The notes below the pieces were generated by a model. It was not told the origin of the DNA and searched no databases. It saw only the letters and a list, made by a program, of their open reading frames with translations. Of a DNA stretch of 6,494 bases, positions 1 to 6,003 are shown in pieces. Both the position numbers and the translations under genes were made by a program. This DNA comes from Deltaproteobacteria bacterium (GTDB lineage Bacteria; Desulfobacterota; Desulfobacteria; Desulfobacterales; Desulfatirhabdiaceae): contig JAJYBO010000168.1 in assembly GCA_021778975.1 (NCBI GenBank), forward strand, positions 1 through 6,494, given 5' to 3'. Numbering within the stretch: the first letter of the stretch is position 1; each line of letters opens with the position of its first letter.

Positions 1-1054
1 TCCTGGCGGAAAGCCCGGCGTTCTGAGCGGCGGTATTCAGACCCTCCACCAGGAGCGCGGATGTGGTATCCAGTGCTTCATAAAAACCGGGGGATTGAAG
101 CTGCTTTAGTGTAGCGATGCCTGCCGCCATGGCCAGGGGATTTCCCGAAAGGGTGCCAGCCTGATATACGGGGCCCTGGGGCGCGATGTGTTCCATCAGG
201 CCGCGACTTCCGCCATAAGCGCCAACCGGAAGCCCGCCGCCGATGATTTTCCCCAGCGTGGTCAGATCCGGTGTGATGTCATATAAGGTTTGAGCGCCGC
301 CATAAGCGACCCGAAATCCGGTCATGACCTCATCGAAAATCAGAATGGCGCCATATCGGCTGGTTTCGGCCCGGAGTGTTTGCAGAAAATCTCTGGTTGC
401 CGGCACCATACCCATATTGCCCGCAACAGGTTCGACGATTACGGCGGCGATCTGCTCCCCCATCTTCTCCATAACCTGTGAAAACCCCTGGCTGTCATTA
501 TAGGTCAGCGCCAGCGTTTGCGCAGCGATCACATCCGGAACGCCGGGACTTCCGGAGATGGCGAGTGTGGCGATACCGGATCCGGCTGAGACCAGCAGCG
601 CGTCGGCATGGCCATGATAGCATCCATCGAATTTGATGATAATGTCGCGGCCCGTAACCCCGCGGGCGAGCCGTATGGCGCTCATGGTGGCTTCGGTTCC
701 GGAATTGACCATCCGCACCATCTCTATGGAAGGAACAGCGTCCGCGACGAGTTGCGCCAGTTCAATTTCCAGATCTGTCGGCGCGCCGAAACTGGTTCCC
801 CTTTCCAATGCATGGGTAACGGCTTCGATTACCGCGGGGTGACGATGCCCTAAAATCATCGGTCCCCATGAGCCAACGTAGTCAATATAGCGGTTGCCGT
901 CCATATCCGTCAGCGTACAGCCATCCGCATGATGAATGAACACCGGTGTCATCCCAACAGCTTTGCAGGCCCGGACAGGGCTGTTGACACCTCCGGGAAT
1001 CCGTTGCGCCGCCTGCTGAAACAATTCTTGAGATTTCTGAAAATTCATAAGCAT
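1..1054 (-). CDS. hemL: Glutamate-1-semialdehyde 2,1-aminomutase, C-terminus cut off by the window edge
   Basis: This cytoplasmic PLP enzyme converts glutamate-1-semialdehyde to 5-aminolevulinate, the last step of the C5 route to tetrapyrroles (heme, siroheme, cobamides). Read on the minus strand, 351 codons are visible without a stop. The N-terminus holds RIPGGVNSPVRA, typical of the family. It is followed by MVNSGTEATMSAIRLAR (cofactor phosphate region), FDGCYHGHAD, and IFDEVMTGFR, whose Asp contacts the PLP pyridine nitrogen. The motif TLGKIIGGGLPVGAYGG follows, with the Schiff-base lysine at about residue 269. Family members are about 425-430 residues long, so some 70-80 C-terminal residues lie left of position 1. 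The start chosen is the ATG at 1054-1052, with GGAG 11 bases upstream; a second in-frame ATG at 1048 is possible but further from that site. The gene lies 27 bases downstream of pcm on the same strand, suggesting co-transcription. All expected active-site motifs in the visible part are intact, so it is probably functional. Confidence 0.96.
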   Translation of the reverse strand, partial: MLMNFQKSQELFQQAAQRIPGGVNSPVRACKAVGMTPVFIHHADGCTLTDMDGNRYIDYVGSWGPMILGHRHPAVIEAVTHALERGTSFGAPTDLEIELAQLVADAVPSIEMVRMVNSGTEATMSAIRLARGVTGRDIIIKFDGCYHGHADALLVSAGSGIATLAISGSPGVPDVIAAQTLALTYNDSQGFSQVMEKMGEQIAAVIVEPVAGNMGMVPATRDFLQTLRAETSRYGAILIFDEVMTGFRVAYGGAQTLYDITPDLTTLGKIIGGGLPVGAYGGSRGLMEHIAPQGPVYQAGTLSGNPLAMAAGIATLKQLQSPGFYEALDTTSALLVEGLNTAAQNAGLSAR

Positions 1055-1081
1055 AAAAGTAGATGCTCCGTAAAAAGGCAA

Positions 1082-1738
1082 TTATTCTTTCCATCCCTGC
1101 TCGCCAATCAGTTTGACAAAACGGCATCCTCCCAGTACGGACTGATGAATGCCATCTTCATCGCGGTACAGTCGGACAAGCTCCTGAGAGATAGGGCTGC
1201 CGACCGGAATCACCATCCGGCCGCCGACTGCCAGTTGACTTACCAGCGCTTCGGGAATACGCGGCGCGCCGGCGGTCACGATGATGGCGTTGAAGGGTTC
1301 TTCCCCAGGCCAGCGAATGGTGCCGTCTGAATAGCGAGAAACGATGTTATGATATTTTAGACTGTCGAATAACTGCCTGCTTTTTTTATATAGTGAAAAA
1401 ATACGTTCGATCGTGTAAACCCGAAAAACAAGTCGGGATAGAATTGCCGCCTGATACCCGGAACCGGTGCCGATTTCAAGCACCCGATCGTCTTTTTTCA
1501 ACTCCAGCGCCTGCGTCATTTCCGCAACGATAAATGGTTGAGATATGGTTTGCATTTCACCGATGGGCAGTGGAAAATCGCCATACGCCTGATCTACCAG
1601 CGCATCGCTGACAAAATAATGGCGCGGAACCGTACGCATGGCGTTCAGCACGCGGGCATTGGTAATGCCGCGATTTTCGATTTGCCATTTCACCATTTCG
1701 TCGCGGAGGCGTTCAAATTTTTTAGAGTCGCTAATCAT
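1082..1738 (-). CDS. pcm: Protein-L-isoaspartate O-methyltransferase
   Basis: This cytoplasmic SAM-dependent repair enzyme methylates L-isoaspartyl residues that form in ageing proteins and so starts their return to normal aspartate. The 218-residue product matches the usual length of bacterial Pcm (about 205-220). Visible motifs in order are MVKWQIENRGI (15-25) and VPRHYFV (37-43) in the N-terminal region. Next comes PIGEMQTISQPFIVAEMTQAL (58-78) with the family's conserved TISQP segment. SAM-binding motif I follows as VLEIGTGSGYQAA (86-98), then YTIER (motif II region), ITAGAP-like VTAGAP, GGRMVIPVG, and the terminal CRFVKLIGEQGW. The start is the ATG at 1738; only a weak purine stretch (GAGA) precedes it, and another in-frame Met at residue 15 lies too far into the conserved region. 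In many bacteria pcm follows surE; here hemL comes next, 27 bases downstream. An inverted repeat lies directly upstream of the start. Confidence 0.95.
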   Translation of the reverse strand: MISDSKKFERLRDEMVKWQIENRGITNARVLNAMRTVPRHYFVSDALVDQAYGDFPLPIGEMQTISQPFIVAEMTQALELKKDDRVLEIGTGSGYQAAILSRLVFRVYTIERIFSLYKKSRQLFDSLKYHNIVSRYSDGTIRWPGEEPFNAIIVTAGAPRIPEALVSQLAVGGRMVIPVGSPISQELVRLYRDEDGIHQSVLGGCRFVKLIGEQGWKE

Positions 1739-1746
1739 GATATTCT

Positions 1747-1806
1747 CGTAAAAAGTCGATTTTCGGACGACTTTGTAAAAAGGCCGCGTACGGACATTTT
1801 ACGAAG
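1747..1806. repeat. Inverted-repeat element upstream of pcm
   Basis: The arm GACGACTTTGTAAAA (1766-1780) can pair with TTTTACGAAGCCGTC (1792 region, 1797-1811) across a 16-base loop, with one mismatch and one G-U pair in 15 positions. A third half-copy, CGTAAAAAGTCG (1747-1758), can pair instead with CGACTTT (1768-1774). The element therefore has two competing stem options built on the same GTAAAA/TTTTAC core. There is no T-run after either arm, so it is not a standard terminator. It could act in the pcm leader, bind a protein, or be a dispersed intergenic palindrome of the host genome; the window alone cannot decide. Confidence 0.6.
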
Positions 1807-1998
1807 CCGTCAATCATGACAGTTCCGGATGGTCATTGTTCTCACAACCATAAACCAAACCCGAACGATAGTCGAGTGAATTCTAATTGCCGACGATTTC
1901 AGAAACGTTCGTGGCAGGAGGGGTCGTTCCCATATACGAACATCGAAAACTTTCTGTTTCTCACTTTTGATTCCATGCCGGTTTTCAACAAAAATATC

Positions 1999-2038
1999 TT
2001 GAATAATCCTTGACGATATTCTATGAACTGTCACAATA
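1999..2038 (+). promoter_or_regulatory. Candidate sigma-70-type promoters for the HD-GYP regulator gene
   Basis: Two overlapping options are visible. The first is TTGACG (2010-2015), a 16-base spacer, then CACAAT (2032-2037), matching 5 of 6 and 4 of 6 consensus bases. The second is TTGAAT (1999-2004), a 17-base spacer, then TATGAA (2022-2027), matching 4 of 6 in each box. Either would start transcription at about 2034-2045, leaving a leader of about 70-80 bases before the GTG start at 2113. The in-frame ATG at 2023 would then lie inside the promoter, which supports the GTG start. This is pattern matching only. Confidence 0.4.
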
Positions 2039-2102
2039 CGAGAGTTTGGTCATGGCTTCATGGAATATCTTTATATTTTTCACCTTTTGTGATTTTTTTT
2101 GA

Positions 2103-2107
2103 GAGGA
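2103..2107 (+). promoter_or_regulatory. Ribosome binding site that fixes a GTG start for the regulator gene
   Basis: The sequence GAGAGGAATCCTGTG places an AGAGGA-type Shine-Dalgarno site 5 bases before the GTG at 2113. No comparable site precedes the in-frame ATG at 2023. The 30 extra residues that the ATG would add are not receiver-like and sit upstream of the receiver domain's first strand, which begins at KILFVDDEE. Confidence 0.8.
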
Positions 2108-2112
2108 ATCCT

Positions 2113-3711
2113 GTGGCTACCCTTCATAAAGAAAAGATTCTTTTTGTTGATGATGAAGAAAGCATCCTGGATGTCGCCAGTGAATATTTTCTGGTCAAAG
2201 GATACCAGGTGTTTACGGCAAGAAATGGCGCAGAGGCGATCAATATTTTGAAGAACCAGCAAGTTGATTGCTGTTTTACAGACATCAACATGCCGGTGAT
2301 GGATGGCCTCGAACTTGCCGAAAACATCAACAATCTTGACAATACAATTCCTGTTGTCATCATGACGGGCTTTCCATCTTTAGAAAACACGATCCGCACC
2401 CTCAAAAACGGCGTCGTAGATTTTCTGATCAAACCCATTAACCTGAATCAACTGGAGCTTTGTCTGCGCCGGGTTTTGGGTAAGCAGCAACTCTATGTGG
2501 AAAATATTCTTCTTAAAAAAGAAATCGAAAGCAAAGCCCGCATCGAAGCCTTGAACCTGGAATTGATCCATAAAATAGAGGATTTGCAGACGCTCAACCG
2601 GATTATGAACGATTTTTCGTCCATTACGAACAGCATGAACCTGTTCAACCGTCTGGTGCAGATGGTTCTGGAAATCATTCATGCCAGTGAATCCGTGTTT
2701 TACATGATTAACGAAACCGTTACCCGGCCGTTTGCCGTGGCCGTGGCCAGTGCCGAAAATCCGGGCATGACGCTGTCGCCCATAGACATGATCAATACAG
2801 CGGGTAGAATTCCCAACTCCACGATTATGGAAGTGGCCGGAGATCAGACGCCGCTATTGATCCCCGAAGTTACCGAAGTGCATGGATTGTCTTCCAATAT
2901 TTCATCCGTGATGATGGCCCCGCTCAGGATCCGTCAGAGAAATTTTGGCGTTTTATCCGCGGTCAACCTCCGCAGCACCGGACCGTTTACGGAAAAAGAA
3001 CTCTATTATCTGTCGTTCATGACGCATCATGCCGCCTATGCCATCGAAAATCTGGCGCTCTATGAAAATATTTATCAGAACCTCTTCTCCACCATCTATG
3101 CCTTTGTCAAAGCTATTGGCGCCAAGGATTCCTATACGGAGTATCACTCTAACCGCGTTACGGCGGTCGCCAAGGTGATAGCGCGAGAGCTGGGATGTTC
3201 GGCGGAAGAACTGGATATTCTGAATACAGCAGGACTGCTTCATGATATCGGAAAGATCGGTATTCGTGATGAGATCCTGCTCAAACCCGCGAGATTGACC
3301 GATGAAGAATACGCCATCATCAAGACGCATTCCACCATCGGCGCCACAATTGTGGGGCAGTTAGGGCTTTGGGAAAGAGAACAGCAGATTATTCGGGGAC
3401 ACCATGAACGCTATGACGGCAATGGGTATCCCGACGGATTGAAGGGGATGCAGATTCCTTTTCTGGCGCGGATTCTGTCTGTCGCGGATGTATATGACGC
3501 CCTTGCGTCTGACCGCACGTACCGTGTCAAAATGGTTGAATCCCAGATTTTGGATATTATCCGAAACGGAAAAGGTAGCTTTTTCGATCCGGACATCGTG
3601 GATATTTTTCTCAAGGCGTATCAGGAAGGAAAGATTCAGGAAGCGCTTCATTGCGGCCATTGCCTGCATGATGCGTCCGCCTGCCCTCACAACATGACGT
3701 GCGGTGAATAA
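2113..3711 (+). CDS. Response regulator with REC, GAF and HD-GYP domains and a cysteine-rich tail
   Basis: This 532-residue cytoplasmic protein is probably a phosphorylation-controlled cyclic-di-GMP phosphodiesterase. The receiver domain (about 7-120) has the acidic pair D13-D14, phospho-acceptor D57 in FTDINMPVMDG, T85 in VVIMTG, and K107 in LIKP. A charged helical, coiled-coil-like linker follows (about 118-165), then a GAF domain (about 160-315) whose ligand cannot be told from sequence. The HD-GYP domain (about 322-500) keeps the full metal and catalytic set: H345 (YTEYHSNRV), H377-D378 (LHDIGKIG), H406, H430-H431 in HHERYDGNGYPDGLKG, and D459 in ADVYDAL. The usual Pro after the HD motif (IPDxIL) is Arg here. 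The last 20 residues hold C514, C517, C524 and C530 plus several His, which is not part of the standard domain. Start is GTG 2113, chosen on the ribosome binding site. No histidine kinase gene is adjacent, so the partner kinase is unknown. It converges on ubiB. Confidence 0.93.
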   Translation: MATLHKEKILFVDDEESILDVASEYFLVKGYQVFTARNGAEAINILKNQQVDCCFTDINMPVMDGLELAENINNLDNTIPVVIMTGFPSLENTIRTLKNGVVDFLIKPINLNQLELCLRRVLGKQQLYVENILLKKEIESKARIEALNLELIHKIEDLQTLNRIMNDFSSITNSMNLFNRLVQMVLEIIHASESVFYMINETVTRPFAVAVASAENPGMTLSPIDMINTAGRIPNSTIMEVAGDQTPLLIPEVTEVHGLSSNISSVMMAPLRIRQRNFGVLSAVNLRSTGPFTEKELYYLSFMTHHAAYAIENLALYENIYQNLFSTIYAFVKAIGAKDSYTEYHSNRVTAVAKVIARELGCSAEELDILNTAGLLHDIGKIGIRDEILLKPARLTDEEYAIIKTHSTIGATIVGQLGLWEREQQIIRGHHERYDGNGYPDGLKGMQIPFLARILSVADVYDALASDRTYRVKMVESQILDIIRNGKGSFFDPDIVDIFLKAYQEGKIQEALHCGHCLHDASACPHNMTCGE

Positions 3712-3798
3712 CGATAGCGCCGTGGCATCCTGAAAGTGTCACGATCTGTATCGGTCATTGTCTCGGAAAGGCGCTTGTCTTCCGGGGTGCGGCCCGTT
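3712..3798. other. Spacer between convergent regulator gene and ubiB
   Basis: These 87 bases separate two converging stop codons, so termination for both genes is expected here. I see only weak dyads, such as AGCGCC (3716-3721) against GGCGCT (3770-3775) with a 48-base loop. No stable stem followed by a T-run is present on either strand, so no intrinsic terminator can be called. Confidence 0.5.
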
Positions 3799-5508
3799 TC
3801 ACATCTTTCCGGAACGAAATATCGAGCGAATCAGCCATATGCCCAAAACGGTGGCGATGGTGTAACCCGCCAGCCCCAGAACTCCGGTGATGCTCAGTGT
3901 CTGATGGCCGAACAGCGCCACCGGAAACTCCAGCACTTTTTGGGACGAGTTCAGCACCAGCGAGCCGGCGATGGTGGACGCGGCAATGATGATGCCGACC
4001 GTGAGGCGGTTGATACCCTTTTCGAGGCGGGTATCCAGGCGTTCGAATCCTGTGTGGTGCAGTTCGATGCGCTGTTTGCCGGTCGCCATGTGTTTCAATA
4101 TGTCGTTCAGCCATTTGGGGGCGGATTTCAGATAGTCTCCCATGTCTCTGGCGTCTTTTACCATACTGCTGAAAAAATGACGGGGTTTATACCGTTTTTC
4201 TAGAAATGCCAGGGCGTAGGGTTTGCAAACCTCGAGAATACTGGCGTCACTTGCCAAAATTTTGCCCAGCGCCTCGGTCTGAATCAGGGTTTTCATGAGA
4301 AGCAGTAGATTGCGCGGCAGTTTCAGATGATACTTCAGTATCAACTCCATGACGCGGTTATACACATCCCGGACCGTTATGGTGTTGAGGTTTCGACCGT
4401 AAAACGTTTCACACGCATCTTTCAGATCGCTCTGGAACATGACGATATCTTTCATGTCTTCGCGGATGATGCCGACATCCTGAAGTGCTTCCATCACCAT
4501 GCCGTAGTCGTGTTCTGCAAACCCCAGAAGCAGATGGGCGACATGGTGCATCATCATGTCATCCAGATAACCGGTGATGCCAAAGTCTATGATGCCCACA
4601 CGCCCGTTGGGCATGACAATCGTGTTGGCAGGGTGCGGATCCGCATGAAAAAAACCGAATTCCATCAGTTGCCTGGAAAACGCTCTCAACCCCACTCGGG
4701 CGACTTCTCCGGTATCAATACCCATTTTTCGGATGGCATCCACCTGATCCATTTTGACGCCTTCGATATATTCCATGGTCAGAACGGATTTCGATGTCAG
4801 TTTCCAGAACACTTTGGGAATCTGGACTTCGGTGCTGTCCTTGAAATTTCTGGCGAACCGGTCTAAATTGCCAGCCTCGATGAACATGTCCAGTTCGTTG
4901 TATATGGTGCGTTCGAACTCACTGACAATGTTGATGGCGCCGACATTTCTGGCGGCTTCTGAAACGCCTTCCAGTTTTCGGGCGATGAAATACATCAGGC
5001 GGATATCCTGTGCGATCACCTTGCGGATTCCGGGACGCACCACCTTGATGACCGTTTTTTCACCAGAAAACAAACGGGCGGAATGCACCTGGGCGATGGA
5101 TGCCGCGGCAATGGCTTCAGGATTCCATTCCTTAAAAATCTCTTGCAGCGGCTGTTTCAGTTCGGTTTCGATGACGGTCTGAATTTCGGCGAACGGAATG
5201 GCCGGAACTCTGTCTTGAAGTTTCTTCAGTTCGTCAATATACCGTGGGGGAAGGATATCGGCGCGGGTACTCATCAACTGGCCGAGTTTGATAAAACTGG
5301 GACCAAGTTCTTCAAATGCGCGGCGGATACGTGCAGGAGAGGGGATGCCTGGGGATACCTCCGTGTCGGTGTTTTCGCGGGAAGCGTTTGCATCCGGTTT
5401 TGTGAAACTGTCCGTCAGATTTCCCAAACCGTGCCGCATCAGAACCCGACTGATGCTGAAAATCCGTTTCATGCCCTTTATGCGGGAAACGCCTTTGACG
5501 ATATTCAT
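3799..5508 (-). CDS. ubiB: ABC1/ADCK/UbiB family protein-kinase-like ATPase
   Basis: UbiB-family proteins are atypical kinase-fold ATPases at the inner membrane, required in proteobacteria for ubiquinone synthesis or lipid-quinone handling. The 569-residue product fits the family (E. coli UbiB is about 546). Motifs in order: KLGQ (74-77) in GPSFIKLGQLMSTRADILP; the Ala-rich loop AAASIAQVHSA (134-144), which replaces the Gly-rich loop of true kinases; the nucleotide-binding Lys K155 in VIKVVRPG; ELD (205-207, the ExD motif) followed by EAGN; EYIEGVK; the catalytic-loop equivalent HADPHPAN (288-295); and the metal-binding DFG at 308-310 in IIDFGITGYLD. Many relatives read HADPHPGN, so Ala294 is a small variation. 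Two hydrophobic helices close the protein (about 502-519 and 540-561). The start ATG at 5508 has a perfect AGGAGG 6 bases upstream (5515-5520). No ubi or men gene is nearby, so the symbol denotes the family, and a menaquinone role is equally possible. Confidence 0.94.
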   Translation of the reverse strand: MNIVKGVSRIKGMKRIFSISRVLMRHGLGNLTDSFTKPDANASRENTDTEVSPGIPSPARIRRAFEELGPSFIKLGQLMSTRADILPPRYIDELKKLQDRVPAIPFAEIQTVIETELKQPLQEIFKEWNPEAIAAASIAQVHSARLFSGEKTVIKVVRPGIRKVIAQDIRLMYFIARKLEGVSEAARNVGAINIVSEFERTIYNELDMFIEAGNLDRFARNFKDSTEVQIPKVFWKLTSKSVLTMEYIEGVKMDQVDAIRKMGIDTGEVARVGLRAFSRQLMEFGFFHADPHPANTIVMPNGRVGIIDFGITGYLDDMMMHHVAHLLLGFAEHDYGMVMEALQDVGIIREDMKDIVMFQSDLKDACETFYGRNLNTITVRDVYNRVMELILKYHLKLPRNLLLLMKTLIQTEALGKILASDASILEVCKPYALAFLEKRYKPRHFFSSMVKDARDMGDYLKSAPKWLNDILKHMATGKQRIELHHTGFERLDTRLEKGINRLTVGIIIAASTIAGSLVLNSSQKVLEFPVALFGHQTLSITGVLGLAGYTIATVLGIWLIRSIFRSGKM

Positions 5509-5598
5509 CGAAAACCTCCTGTGTTTCAGCCATAGTCATGATCTCGTTTTCATATTTTTCCGCGCCGGCAGATCGGCAGCGACATCCGCTGAATAGTT

Positions 5599-5627
5599 TA
5601 TATTTCACAAGCAGCGGGTAATGGCAA
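5599..5627 (-). promoter_or_regulatory. Weak candidate promoter for ubiB
   Basis: On the minus strand TTGCCA (5627-5622) is followed after exactly 17 bases by AATATA (5604-5599), with TATAAA overlapping it two bases later. The -35 box matches 4 or 5 consensus bases and the -10 only about half. Transcription would begin about 80 bases before the ubiB start. The position in the divergent spacer is right, but the match alone is weak. Confidence 0.25.
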
Positions 5628-5834
5628 TTGATTCTATCTTCTGAACAGTATCAATCTTGACGACGCCGTCCAACTTGATGCTTTCGTATTCGTGGAGTTC
5701 GTTACGGAGGCTGCTGCTTTTTTTCTTTACTTGAATCATGGTTGTTGATAAAAGCATAAGATTAAAGATTTTTGTCTGAACATGGTGAATTGTGCTTTTT
5801 AGAAAAGCGAATGATCTGCGACTTCGTGATAAAC

Positions 5835-5840
5835 AAGGAG
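5835..5840 (+). promoter_or_regulatory. Ribosome binding site of the 51-residue membrane protein
   Basis: AAGGAG lies 7 bases before the ATG at 5848. It is among the best Shine-Dalgarno matches in the window and is the main reason to accept such a short reading frame as a gene. Confidence 0.75.
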
Positions 5841-5847
5841 ACAGGTG

Positions 5848-6003
5848 ATGGCTATCAGCAGAAAGCTGGGCATGTTGATTGTTTGCGGCGTACCGGCGAT
5901 TATTGGCGGCGGTATCCTGTATGGGTTTTTTCATAGTTATACGCCGGTTATCGTGTATGAAATAATATTGGCGTTGTGCGCCATAGGGTTTATCAGCAAA
6001 TAG
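5848..6003 (+). CDS. Small two-helix membrane protein of unknown function (51 residues)
   Basis: I do not recognise this protein. It starts MAISRKLGMLIVCGV and ends in a hydrophobic helix followed by ISK, with a TAG stop at 6001. Two hydrophobic segments are visible: about 7-28, containing the glycine run G20-G21-G22, and about 33-49, containing Glu38 and Cys44. A short HSYTP turn (29-33) joins them. Positive charges R5 and K6 before the first helix suggest that the N-terminus, and hence also the C-terminus, face the cytoplasm. Support for a real gene is the strong AAGGAG site at ideal spacing and the clean membrane-protein composition in only this frame. It is divergent from ubiB and lies 156 bases upstream of the AI-2E family gene on the same strand. 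A role as a small partner of either neighbour is speculation. A longer open frame on the opposite strand across this region looks like its shadow. Confidence 0.68.
   Translation: MAISRKLGMLIVCGVPAIIGGGILYGFFHSYTPVIVYEIILALCAIGFISK

Larger units (their letters stand above)
1739..2112. other. Divergent intergenic region between pcm and the HD-GYP regulator gene
   Basis: This 374-base spacer separates pcm (minus) from the regulator gene (plus). The pcm-proximal third holds the inverted-repeat element described separately. The regulator-proximal part is AT-rich and holds two overlapping promoter-like sequences. Short open frames on both strands between 1810 and 2034 lack ribosome binding sites and show no protein-like composition (rich in His, Arg, Asn and Ser without pattern). 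I found no RNA gene and no clear promoter for pcm here. Confidence 0.6.
5509..5847. other. Divergent intergenic region between ubiB and the 51-residue membrane protein gene
   Basis: This 339-base spacer must carry promoters for both flanking genes. A minus-strand open frame at 5605-5739 encodes 44 residues, MIQVKKKSSS at the start and KLDGVVKIDTVQKIES near the end, with about 60% G or C at third positions. It has no ribosome binding site (ATCAACAACC precedes its ATG) and matches no family I recognise, so I do not call it a gene. No RNA gene or strong repeat is visible. The half nearest the small gene is AT-rich, as expected for a promoter, but no box pair there is convincing. Confidence 0.5.

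Noticed and set aside
1910..1932. TGGCAGGAGGGGTCGTTCC as a possible sigma-54 promoter
   Set aside because: The -24 element resembles TGGCA, but no TTGC-type -12 element occurs at the required spacing.
1816..2034. Overlapping open frames on both strands (65 and 74 residues) in the pcm-regulator spacer
   Set aside because: No ribosome binding site, no recognisable motif, patternless composition, and they overlap the inverted repeat and the promoter candidates.
3716..3775. AGCGCC/GGCGCT dyad between the convergent genes as a shared terminator
   Set aside because: Six pairs with a 48-base loop and no T-run on either strand.
3736..5535. Long plus-strand frames (102-179 residues) across the ubiB region
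   Set aside because: They are antisense to a gene with all UbiB family motifs, and have no motifs or ribosome binding sites of their own.
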